Made by a program: the position numbers and the translations under genes. Shown piece after piece: positions 52,919-60,678 of a DNA stretch of 64,000 bases. Within the stretch, counting starts at the first letter, position 1, and every line of letters starts with the position of its first letter. Origin of the DNA: Desulfosporosinus sp. Sb-LF (lineage in GTDB: Bacteria > Bacillota > Desulfitobacteriia > Desulfitobacteriales > Desulfitobacteriaceae); the NCBI RefSeq assembly GCF_004766055.1, contig NZ_SPQR01000011.1, positions 45,145 to 109,144 of the forward strand, written 5' to 3'. A model generated the notes under the pieces. That model did not search any database and was not told where the DNA came from. It saw nothing but the letters and a program-made list of their open reading frames with translations.

Positions 52919-52970
52919 ACGCGTTAAAGGGCTGGAAATTTCCAAAAAAATTCCCAGCCCTTTAACGCGT
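52919..52970. terminator. Strong hairpin ending the corrinoid operon
   Basis: A perfect 17-bp stem (ACGCGTTAAAGGGCTGG arm) with an 18-nt loop lies 31 bp past the last gene of the operon, between it and the cydA promoter. Confidence 0.8.
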
Positions 52971-53001
52971 TTTATATTCAAAATAAAAGTACGAAGTTCT
53001 T

Positions 53002-53868
53002 TTATTCTATTAATTCGATCCCCCAAAGGATAGGATTAACCATCCTGTTTAAGCTCCCTTTAATGCACCTATGTCCTACCACAAGGGTTTGGGTCTTCAT
53101 GTCAAGTTGCTCCAAAAGTGCCCGCCCATAAGTCACTGTATCGTTTGTTTCAATGGGATAAGTGCTAGCTCTCTCCATTTTTTCAAGGGCAGTTGAGGTC
53201 TTACCGCAGAGGTGGAGAATAAAGTTTCCACCTGCATCTTTGATCCCTTTAATAATTCGCCAGCTTGAGGGACCACTATACTCTCGATAGACTTTGGGCC
53301 CTATAATGCCCATAGCTCCAACCGGGTCTCCGTAAGAAATTATTGAAGCGCCTCTTTTGATACCCTCAAGACTATAGCGAATGATACCCTCTTCAACAAC
53401 AGAAAGAACTTCCCTGACTCGCTGGGGGTCCTTGCGCATTCCTTTATAAAAATTCATAGGGTCGATAAGGGACGACAGAATCGTGAAGGGACCCTCGACA
53501 CTTAAAGCCACTTTTTCTCCTGAAATAGCCAGGATTTCCACTGCATCTAGGACTTCTTTAATTCGACCAATATTTAAGTCCAGCCCTTGAATGGTAGATA
53601 GTTCTCCAATTGAAGTAAAGGGATAACTCTCTACCCTAGGCCCATTTATGGCATCGCCTAGCTTGATATGTGCACCATAAGCGTCTGCTTCTACCGTAAC
53701 ACAGAAAGGAACCCGAGTAATGACATCCCCTCTATGTTTTCTTAATGCCCTTGCCACAGTTGCCATACTATTTTTGTCGATGTGAGCTTCCGGGAAGGTT
53801 ATACCCGTTTCCCGAACAACCTCTTCTGGAATCAGTTCCAAATCGTCACCAGTACATATAAAATCCAT
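53002..53868 (-). CDS. UroD-family corrinoid methyltransferase (MtaA/CmuA-like), third copy
   Basis: The start ATG 53868 follows GGAGGAATAATA; the open frame upstream runs through a degenerate repeat and should be ignored. The 288-residue TIM barrel is shorter than the other two copies (333 and 350), mainly at its N-terminus. Zinc-ligand pattern H-x-C...C is present in ILHLCGKTS and VGHRCIKG. Other blocks: VALSVEGPFTILSSLIDP, SIISYGDPVGAMGIIGPKVYREY. Such proteins move methyl groups between corrinoid proteins and thiols or substrates. Last gene of the seven-gene operon. Confidence 0.82.
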   Translation of the reverse strand: MDFICTGDDLELIPEEVVRETGITFPEAHIDKNSMATVARALRKHRGDVITRVPFCVTVEADAYGAHIKLGDAINGPRVESYPFTSIGELSTIQGLDLNIGRIKEVLDAVEILAISGEKVALSVEGPFTILSSLIDPMNFYKGMRKDPQRVREVLSVVEEGIIRYSLEGIKRGASIISYGDPVGAMGIIGPKVYREYSGPSSWRIIKGIKDAGGNFILHLCGKTSTALEKMERASTYPIETNDTVTYGRALLEQLDMKTQTLVVGHRCIKGSLNRMVNPILWGIELIE

Positions 53869-53880
53869 TATTATTCCTCC

Positions 53881-53975
53881 AATTTCAGAAGTCAGAGGCC
53901 AGAAGTCGAAGTTCGAGTTCAGAGGTTCCCACTTCACATTTCTCACTTCGCACTTCGCGGTTGCGGATAAGCCCA
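53881..53975. repeat. Short degenerate repeats before the third methyltransferase gene
   Basis: The stretch is built of GAAGT/CACTTC and CAGAGG/GAAGTC words on a few-base period (minus strand GAAGTGCGAAGTGAGAAATG and similar). It occupies most of the 161 bp between the permease stop and the methyltransferase RBS. Base use differs from the flanks. Confidence 0.6.
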
Positions 53976-54029
53976 TTCCAAGTTCAGATAAACTTCCACT
54001 AAAACTTAGCTTCACTTGGGAGTGTTTCC

Positions 54030-54863
54030 TTATCCAATAGTAAAGTAAAATATCTCCCCGACTAGGATACTGATTGATTGCAAGAGCAAGATTATCAACA
54101 GGGTTTTCTTCACGGGAAGTTCCCGGAAAAGAACCAGGACGCCAAATCCCGTATTGGCGAGTAAACCAGAGATCATGGCTCCGAAACCTAAGGCCCCTTT
54201 AATAAAACCCTCGGCGATGAGTATAGACGAAAAACAACTGGGGATCATTCCTATCAAAGCCGCCAGTACTGGCTGAAGAAAGGTATCTCGGCCAAGCAAA
54301 GTATAGATTCCCTCTTCACTGAACTGATTCACCCCGAAGCCAATGATCAGAACCGTCACGTACAAAAAGAGCGTAAGCTTCAAGGTGTGAATGACACTAT
54401 TGACGATCCAATTTTTATGTTTGCCGCATTTTGGACAATCACAATCAAGTCCGCACCCTTTGAGTCGGTTGCGCTTCTCCTTAACCACTAGGTTTATTAA
54501 GATGCCCGCTGCGATCCCAACCACAAGCTTGATCCCGATAATTTGCACCATCAGAGGGAGCTTATCAGGATGGGCACCTATGATAATCAGGGCTTCATCC
54601 GAACCGGAGAGGAACACGGCGATGAGCATACCCAAGGAGATGTAGCCATTTCCGTAAAGCTTGGCAAAGGCCACCGAAATGCCACATTGGGGAATTATCC
54701 CCAGTACCGCTCCACCTGGGACATCCAATCGGGAAAGTCTGCTAAACAAAGGGGATCCTTTTTGAATCTTTCTGGTCGTCCAGTCCGATACGAGGATGAT
54801 CAGGTACAAAACAGGAACTACCTTGATGACATCCTGAAAGCTGTCTATCAGAATTTCAGCCAA
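54030..54863 (-). CDS. Putative metal(loid) permease, ArsP_2/DUF2899-like, with Cys-rich loop
   Basis: The 277-residue protein has 8 or so membrane helices in two similar halves, each with a P-x-C motif: GIIPQCGISVAFAKLYGNG (Cys60) and GMIPSCFSSILIAEGFIKG. Between them a cytoplasmic-type loop contains CGLDCDCPKCGKH (Cys137, 141, 143, 146, His149), a probable soft-metal site. Family members are annotated as putative arsenic efflux or manganese transporters. It overlaps the CobW gene by 16 bp and lies among corrinoid methyltransferases. Function of the transport step is unknown; a methylated or free metal(loid) is one possibility. Confidence 0.7.
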   Translation of the reverse strand: MAEILIDSFQDVIKVVPVLYLIILVSDWTTRKIQKGSPLFSRLSRLDVPGGAVLGIIPQCGISVAFAKLYGNGYISLGMLIAVFLSGSDEALIIIGAHPDKLPLMVQIIGIKLVVGIAAGILINLVVKEKRNRLKGCGLDCDCPKCGKHKNWIVNSVIHTLKLTLFLYVTVLIIGFGVNQFSEEGIYTLLGRDTFLQPVLAALIGMIPSCFSSILIAEGFIKGALGFGAMISGLLANTGFGVLVLFRELPVKKTLLIILLLQSISILVGEIFYFTIG

Positions 54864-55792
54864 CTCAATAACCCCCCGTTTTTAACCTTAAACAAGTTCT
54901 TAATTTCCTTTTCCTTTAGGTTTTTCCCAATCAGACAAAGCTTAGGGCTAGTCTTAAATTTACTCATCGATACTGTATACTGGCCATTCGTATAACTAAA
55001 CTCCAAGAACCCCTGAGAATTTTTGAGAAAACCCTTTCCTCGCAAGACCAGGCCATATTGTTGTTGGCTGAGAAGGGATAGAATTTGTTCTAGTTCTTCC
55101 TGGCTATACGCACGCGAGGTCTTCAGTGCCAAAACTTCGAATTCATTTTCACTACAAGGTTTATAGTCGGTATGCAAAAGATCCGTAAAGTCTAAGTCTG
55201 TTTGTCCAGCAAGAAGGCTTTCAAATTCCTCTGGCCCCATGCTATCCCAGAGCTTACTGATGATTTCCCCATCCTGGTTAAATTCTCTGATGGAAGTAAT
55301 GATCTCGTCTACCATTTGGCTGTCAACGAACTGGCTTTTACTCAAAATTAAAACAGAGGCATTCGTTATCTGGTCTTCAAAAAACTCTCCAAATGTCTCA
55401 CACTGCTGTAGATAATTAACGCTGTCCACAATAGTTACCAGGGAGTTAATCTGGAGTAGGGATACGAATTCCGGTTTGCATAGAATATCGATGATTTCAC
55501 TGAGGATACTGATACCAGTTGGTTCAATGATAATCCTTTGAGGGTGGAATTCTTTGATAATCCGATCCAGCATTTGGACGAAATCCTTTTGCATGATACA
55601 GCATATACACCCACTAGAGATCTCGAAGACTTCAAAGCCTTCCCTCTCTATGAGTTCTCCATCAATGCCGATGTCTCCAAATTCGTTTTCGATCAGAACA
55701 ATCTTTTCCTTCTGGTGAACTTGGAGGAGTTTCTTGACCAAAGTAGTCTTACCTGAGCCTAGGAATCCTGAGACAACATCGACTTTAATCAT
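54848..55792 (-). CDS. CobW/COG0523-family GTPase (metallochaperone)
   Basis: I place the start at ATG 55792 behind GAGGGGTGTAACG; an in-frame ATG 35 codons upstream gives an unlikely leader. The 314-residue protein begins VDVVSGFLGSGKTTLVKKLL (Walker A), has the metal-binding C-x-C-C motif at GCICC (62-65), ESSG-like IIEPTGIS and a SKSQ base-recognition block where NKxD is usual. COG0523 proteins insert or deliver Zn, Co or Fe. The UroD-family methyltransferases in this operon need zinc, and the corrinoid proteins cobalt, so metal delivery to this system is plausible. Confidence 0.82.
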   Translation of the reverse strand: MIKVDVVSGFLGSGKTTLVKKLLQVHQKEKIVLIENEFGDIGIDGELIEREGFEVFEISSGCICCIMQKDFVQMLDRIIKEFHPQRIIIEPTGISILSEIIDILCKPEFVSLLQINSLVTIVDSVNYLQQCETFGEFFEDQITNASVLILSKSQFVDSQMVDEIITSIREFNQDGEIISKLWDSMGPEEFESLLAGQTDLDFTDLLHTDYKPCSENEFEVLALKTSRAYSQEELEQILSLLSQQQYGLVLRGKGFLKNSQGFLEFSYTNGQYTVSMSKFKTSPKLCLIGKNLKEKEIKNLFKVKNGGLLSWLKF

Positions 55793-55916
55793 CGTTACAC
55801 CCCTCGATCCTGATAAAGAAAACTTGGCTAGCGCCAAGCCTTCAGGCGCCAGCGGTCCCTTCTCGCCATCCTTGGCCAGCGGTAGCCTTAGTTGCACTTA
55901 TACTTTCTAACTAGTA

Positions 55917-57647
55917 TTAAAAGCTCAATGCCTTAACAAAGTAATCCTGAAATCGGGGATTTGTGGAAAGCTCCAAAACCTCCATTTTACCCTTCAATTC
56001 CTTGATCTGGGCCATCACATTCTTGTTGATCAAGGCTAAGCGAGCGCCTTCCGCTGAGGAATTGCCGACAAACGTTATCTTCGCCATAAATCCTTTAGGG
56101 AGAAGGCCGATTCCTTGGATGCTCTCAGGATTAATATGATAGCCAAAGGCCCCGGCAATGACCGCTTCCTCTATGGCTTCCAGAGGGGTACCTGCTTCTT
56201 CGAGGAGTAAGGTGACCCCCGCTGCGATAGCACCCTTAGCCAGCTGAATCTGGCGAATATCCCTCTGGGAGATATAGATATCCTCCGTCAGATAAAACTT
56301 CTTGTCTCTTACTCTGGCCTTCAACCGAGAGTCAAGATTCGGGTTAAAGCGACCGTTGGTCAGAATTATGTTATGTTTGACCATGGTTGCCGTTAGATCA
56401 ATAAGTCCACTACCGCAGATGCCCTTAGGGGATGTAGCACCGATGGTCGTATAATGAAGCTCAAAATTATCATCGATTGAGCAGGAATCGATGGCTCCTG
56501 CTTCGGCACGGCAACCGCAGGAAATGTTCATCCCTTCTAAGGCCGGACCGGCTGCAGTCGAGGTGGCAATCAGCCTACCTCCTAGATTAGCCACGATTTC
56601 ACCGTTTGTTCCAATATCTAAAAATATAGCCGGGTAGTCTTTTTGATCAAACGCCGTTGCCACGACACCGGCAAGGATATCTGCGCCTACATATCCCGAA
56701 ACAGAAGGCAACAGAGTGACTCTTCCTTCCGGACAAATCTGTAGACCGACCTCTCTAGCCTTCATATTAACAGGTTCAAGGAAAATCGGACGGTACGGGG
56801 ACTTCGCTATGGACCCTGGATAAACACCCAGAACAAAGTGCAACATGGTCGTGTTTCCGGCGATCACTACTTGGTAAACACGCTCTGCTCTTGCCGCGCT
56901 TCTCGTGAGATCTATCATTAATTCGTTGAGTTTCCCAAGGATCGTCTCCTGAAGTTGGGTTACTCCGTGCGGATTTTCTAGACAATAACTTATCCGGGAT
57001 AAGACATCTCCTCCAAACTCTGTCTGAGGATTTAGACAGGAGAGTTTGTGTAGAATTTCGCCAGTGCCTAGGTCAAGGAGATAAGCGGAGATTCCGGTGG
57101 TTCCTATGTCGATAGCCGCTCCCAGGATTTCACCAGTCTCGGACCCAAGGTCAATCAGTGTGTTGTCAAATAATACGCCGTATATTTGCTGAGTCTGAGC
57201 CTGCTCAAGTTCGCCGGCCTTCCTATAAATCTCTAAGGAGTTGGAGTTATAAGAGAGTCTTTCTAGGTATGGCTGAGCTGTCTTCTCGGGAACTGGTAAC
57301 AAAACCTGTTTTACTAGGCTGTCGACCTCGACTTCAATCCCTAAGCCCTGGTTAATGGTCTTAAGCAGGCTGCCCTTCGAAGGAAGCTCGATCCGAACGT
57401 CACCCTTAACCCGAGCTAAGCATGCCAAACGAATATCATGAGCGGTATCGATGAAGCCTCTTTCCGATTCCTCCGGGGGGTAAAGATCACCCCAAACTTT
57501 GACCCGACATTTTCCGCAGACTCCTGTGCCATTGCAAGGAGTCTCTAAGGTCAGACCCGCTGCTCTAATACATTCAGAAAGCCGTTCTCCCTCGGCAACT
57601 TCTATGAATTTATTCTCCTTGGTGAAATGTACCTTAACCCTGTTAAT
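55917..57647 (-). CDS. Reductive activator of corrinoid proteins (RACo-like: 2Fe-2S ferredoxin + ASKHA ATPase, DUF4445)
   Basis: The ASKHA part contains GAAIDIGTTGISAYLLDL, VIAGNTTMLH, IFLDIGTNGEIV and GICGSGLIDLTATM, as in RACo, which reduces Co(II) corrinoid proteins at ATP cost. A standard start (TTG 57428) would give 503 residues, but the frame stays open upstream and encodes a plant-type ferredoxin domain: CNGTGVCGKC about 40 residues in and a fourth Cys in LACLARV. No ATG, GTG or TTG precedes that domain before a stop; the best start is ATT 57647, 8 nt after GAAAGAAGG and overlapping the methyltransferase stop, giving 576 residues. I give the long form. Confidence 0.8.
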   Translation of the reverse strand: MNRVKVHFTKENKFIEVAEGERLSECIRAAGLTLETPCNGTGVCGKCRVKVWGDLYPPEESERGFIDTAHDIRLACLARVKGDVRIELPSKGSLLKTINQGLGIEVEVDSLVKQVLLPVPEKTAQPYLERLSYNSNSLEIYRKAGELEQAQTQQIYGVLFDNTLIDLGSETGEILGAAIDIGTTGISAYLLDLGTGEILHKLSCLNPQTEFGGDVLSRISYCLENPHGVTQLQETILGKLNELMIDLTRSAARAERVYQVVIAGNTTMLHFVLGVYPGSIAKSPYRPIFLEPVNMKAREVGLQICPEGRVTLLPSVSGYVGADILAGVVATAFDQKDYPAIFLDIGTNGEIVANLGGRLIATSTAAGPALEGMNISCGCRAEAGAIDSCSIDDNFELHYTTIGATSPKGICGSGLIDLTATMVKHNIILTNGRFNPNLDSRLKARVRDKKFYLTEDIYISQRDIRQIQLAKGAIAAGVTLLLEEAGTPLEAIEEAVIAGAFGYHINPESIQGIGLLPKGFMAKITFVGNSSAEGARLALINKNVMAQIKELKGKMEVLELSTNPRFQDYFVKALSF

Positions 57648-58644
57648 GATAAGAACCTTCTTTCACGAAATCTGTCATAGCTTTGAGATTGCGGATAGAA
57701 GTAGCCATACTGAGACCGCAAGCGGGAGCAACAATATCCACCTTGGAATGGATAGCATTACGGGTGATGGACACAATCTTCTCGCACTCCCCGGTGTGCA
57801 GAAGTTGGGTATTAACATTACCCATAAGTCCCGTCTTGATTCCTTCTCGGGCAGTTTTCATGTTGACGATGGAATCAAAACTTACAGCGTCAGCCTCTAC
57901 TTCATTGAGGGAACCGATAATATTCCCGGCATTACCGCAAATATGCAGGATAACGGGTATCCCTTCCTGATGGAGCGCTGTGATAATTCTCTGATAGTAA
58001 GGAACCGCAAACTTCTGGAAATTACGGGGTCCGAGAATTTCTCCGGTAGCTGTGGGATCCGAGATAGAGATTACGTCCGCTCCTGCCTTGACCATTTCTA
58101 AAGCGTAGCGGACGAGATAGTCATTAATGAAAGCCAAAAAACGGGCTGCTCGCTCAGGTTCCCGCCTCAGCATTTTAAACATTTCTAGTGGGTCAACCAC
58201 GGAAGTGGCTGTACTGATATGGCCAGAAACATTGCCGATCACGGGGACCAGGCCGTTCTTAAGTTCCCCTATGGCATCAAGGACGATCCCCATCCTACCG
58301 CTGGTCACGTCAACCTGATAGTTTTCCATAATGCCTTCAAGCGGCTGTTCGTTATACTGAGTGATTCTGGGTTCAACAAGGTTATCTCCTATGTTTACAC
58401 TGGCACCAAGGGCTTCCACCTCAGCTGTTAGACAAAACGGGACTCCGTAGTTTTCAAAGCCGGCTAGCTCGTTGACTTTTCGAGCAGCACTTACCATGGC
58501 ACCGGTACCTGAATGATGACCGCCCCCCACTAAATCAGAGATCTCCGTGACACAGGCGCTCATCATGCCACCTGGGCAAATAACGGGAGGCCGGTCAACC
58601 TGGTCTCCCTTTAAGACGTTTAATAGACGTTCTTTTTGATTCAA
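57643..58644 (-). CDS. UroD-family corrinoid methyltransferase (MtaA/CmuA-like), second copy
   Basis: The 333-residue protein starts with TTG 58644 behind AAGGTGAAG. Blocks: MNQKERLLNVLKGDQVDRPPV, GYFNYGVPFC-like FENYGVPFCLTAEVEALGA, VISISDPTATGEILGPRNF, and the zinc ligands ILHICGNAG and the cysteine in VAPACGLS. This is the normal length and layout of MtaA/MtbA-type enzymes. Its stop overlaps the proposed ATT start of the activator gene. The methyl donor and acceptor cannot be read from sequence. Confidence 0.88.
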   Translation of the reverse strand: MNQKERLLNVLKGDQVDRPPVICPGGMMSACVTEISDLVGGGHHSGTGAMVSAARKVNELAGFENYGVPFCLTAEVEALGASVNIGDNLVEPRITQYNEQPLEGIMENYQVDVTSGRMGIVLDAIGELKNGLVPVIGNVSGHISTATSVVDPLEMFKMLRREPERAARFLAFINDYLVRYALEMVKAGADVISISDPTATGEILGPRNFQKFAVPYYQRIITALHQEGIPVILHICGNAGNIIGSLNEVEADAVSFDSIVNMKTAREGIKTGLMGNVNTQLLHTGECEKIVSITRNAIHSKVDIVAPACGLSMATSIRNLKAMTDFVKEGSYH

Positions 58645-58673
58645 GATACTTCACCTTCTTAAGTCAATCTAGG

Positions 58674-59726
58674 TTAGTCTACTTTATATTCATAAAGGCC
58701 ATGGCTCCGAGCCACATCAAGCATCGCTTGAATATGCTCGAAAGGGACTTTATTGGCTGTTTCACACCCAGTCGAGAGGATAAAAGCAGGGGTATACCCT
58801 TGCATGGTATCTATCGCCTCTATGCAGACCTTATGAATCTCTTCAACAGGACCGAATAAAAGTTCATTGGCTGGGTCAATATTACCGAGAATGAGGGCTC
58901 TGCCGGCAACCTTCTCTCGAGCAAGTGCGAGATCACATTTATCGAGACTGATCACATCTGCTCCAGTGTCTGTCATTTTGTCCACAATCTTGTGTGTCTT
59001 ACCGCAGATATGCAGGGGAATAAGTGCTTGTAACTCATGAGCTAAGTCCACTAGTTCTTTGATATAAGGAAAGGCAATTTTGTCAAACATCTTCGGACTG
59101 AAAAGGCTACCGGAGGCAATCGGTTCCAAGATGATTGGCATAGCGCCATAGCTAGCTATCTCTCGAATCAAGTTTTTACAGCTATCAGTTGCCATTCTTA
59201 AGAGGGTATGACAAAGTTCCTGATCAGTATAGGTATCTCGAGCAAAGGCTTCAACCCCCCGCAGGGTGGCCGCCGTGGAAACTGGTCCAGAGAAGCAAAC
59301 CGAAATGAAAACATCGTCGCCCACTTCTTTGTTAAGGATTTCTAGAGCTTCGTAGAAAACAGGGAATTGACCGTCATTCTTTTCGGCGACTTTAAGTTTG
59401 CTCAAGTCTTCCCTTGAGTTAATTATGGGGACCTCACAGTTAGCGGGTTCATCCTCAGAATAGTCCAGCTCAGCACCCATAGCTTCCGCTACGTAGGAAC
59501 AGTTTGTGAAGAGATAAATCAAATCATAGTTATACTTCTTGAAGGCCGCAATATGCGCTTCAGCCATGACCTTACCGTCAAGTTGAAACTCCTTGACGGT
59601 TTTGCCAATGAGATGAGCGGTATTGGTGGTAACAATCGGCATACAGATAATTCTGTCTAGGGGTTTTCCGGTTAGAAGAGCCAGAACCCTTTCCTTGGAG
59701 GTTAATATGTCTTCTCTGATTAACAT
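58674..59726 (-). CDS. UroD-family corrinoid methyltransferase (MtaA/CmuA-like), first copy
   Basis: The 350-residue protein begins one base after the corrinoid protein's stop. It has SKERVLALLTGKPLDRIICMP, VCFSGPVSTAATL, EPIASGSLFSPKMFDKIAFP and the zinc ligands LHICGKTHK and STGCETANKV. The last block (ILSTGCE) is typical of the methylcobamide:thiol methyltransferase branch. Tight coupling with the corrinoid protein gene suggests it acts directly on that protein. Confidence 0.88.
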   Translation of the reverse strand: MLIREDILTSKERVLALLTGKPLDRIICMPIVTTNTAHLIGKTVKEFQLDGKVMAEAHIAAFKKYNYDLIYLFTNCSYVAEAMGAELDYSEDEPANCEVPIINSREDLSKLKVAEKNDGQFPVFYEALEILNKEVGDDVFISVCFSGPVSTAATLRGVEAFARDTYTDQELCHTLLRMATDSCKNLIREIASYGAMPIILEPIASGSLFSPKMFDKIAFPYIKELVDLAHELQALIPLHICGKTHKIVDKMTDTGADVISLDKCDLALAREKVAGRALILGNIDPANELLFGPVEEIHKVCIEAIDTMQGYTPAFILSTGCETANKVPFEHIQAMLDVARSHGLYEYKVD

Positions 59727-59727
59727 G

Positions 59728-60375
59728 TTAGGCCCTCCCCATCAGGTCTTTGGCTTGTCTCACAGCTGAACTGGCATCATTGGCGTAAAGATCAGCGCCG
59801 ATTTTATCACAGAACGTTTGCGAAATAGGACCACCGCCAATGAGAACTTTGTATTTATCCCGAATGTTTCGTTCTTTTAGTCGATCGATCACGGTTTTCA
59901 TTCCGTCCATGGTCGTGGTCATCAAAGTAGACATGCAAATCATATCACATTCTAATTCTTCCGCTTTTTGGATAAATTGGTCGAGGGGTACATCACGGCC
60001 AAGATCATACACTTCAAAACCTGAGGCACCCGAAAGAATCCTCACTAGGTTTTTACCGATGTCATGAGTGTCCCCTTCAACTACCCCGATGACCATTTTG
60101 ATGGGTTTTTCCAAGGAGCTTTTATCCAGATAGGGGTTAACCACATCAAGACCGGCGTTGAAAGCATCAGAACACATTAAGACTTCAGGAAGGAAATATT
60201 CCTCTTCCTCAAACAGCCGACTAACCTCGTTCATACCGGGGATTAAGCCCCCAGTTATTGTTTCAAAGGCAGGAATATTTAGTTTCAGGGCATCCTCGGC
60301 AAGCTCTGCTACCTTTTCTACTTCAAACTCTACTAGTGCGTGTGAAATTTCTTGGAATAATGTTTCTTTATCCAC
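59728..60375 (-). CDS. methyl-accepting corrinoid protein
   Basis: The 215-residue B12 protein has the helical cap (1-85), the cobalt-ligand motif in VVEGDTHDIGKNLVRIL and the later MSTLMTTTMDGMK and VLIGGGPIS blocks. The start is GTG 60375 behind GGAGGG. First gene of the seven-gene operon; its ribosome site lies inside a 22-bp inverted repeat. It differs from the two corrinoid proteins of the pyl block and probably serves only this operon. Confidence 0.88.
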   Translation of the reverse strand: MDKETLFQEISHALVEFEVEKVAELAEDALKLNIPAFETITGGLIPGMNEVSRLFEEEEYFLPEVLMCSDAFNAGLDVVNPYLDKSSLEKPIKMVIGVVEGDTHDIGKNLVRILSGASGFEVYDLGRDVPLDQFIQKAEELECDMICMSTLMTTTMDGMKTVIDRLKERNIRDKYKVLIGGGPISQTFCDKIGADLYANDASSAVRQAKDLMGRA

Positions 60376-60384
60376 GATGTTCCC

Positions 60385-60446
60385 TCCTCTATACTATATA
60401 GTTTTAATTATATACTAACATAAGTAAAACTATATAGTATAGAGGA
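60385..60446 (-). promoter_or_regulatory. Perfect 22-bp inverted repeat over the operon's leader
   Basis: Arms 60385-60406 and 60425-60446 are exact complements (CTATACTATATAG core) with an 18-bp spacer. The proximal arm ends at the ribosome-binding site of the corrinoid gene. The site may be a repressor/activator operator, or an RNA hairpin hiding the RBS. A TATAAT lies in the spacer on the minus strand. Confidence 0.65.
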
Positions 60447-60500
60447 ATATTATTACTCATGATAGTTATCACCTTCGGGAAGCTCAGGATCTATTTATAG

Positions 60501-60533
60501 AAAATAAAAAAACTCTTCCTTTTCAGGAAGAGT
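60501..60533 (-). terminator. Terminator of the LTA synthase gene
   Basis: A perfect 9-bp stem (ACTCTTCCT arm, loop TTTC) followed on the minus strand by TTTTTTTATTTTC. It insulates the corrinoid operon from the gene upstream. Confidence 0.88.
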
Positions 60534-60678
60534 CACAGATAGTCCCTAAGTCAACTCATTCTTAATTCCCTATGCTAATACTAAACCCTAACTTTAGCAA
60601 GATCTCTAGCAGGGGGTCAGCACACTATCTTTATCTAATATAATCGATTGTCAGTTCCTCGAAAATTGTCTAACCTTC

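Noticed and set aside
52843..52970. Rex (redox repressor) operator before cydA
   Set aside because: No TTGTGA-N6-TCACAA type palindrome is present in the promoter region.
53869..54015. 49-codon N-terminal extension of the third UroD-family protein
   Set aside because: It translates a repetitive spacer; ATG 53868 has a strong RBS and fits the family start better.
55793..55897. N-terminal extension of the CobW protein from an upstream ATG
   Set aside because: The Walker A region begins normally at ATG 55792, which has a good RBS; the extension resembles intergenic sequence.
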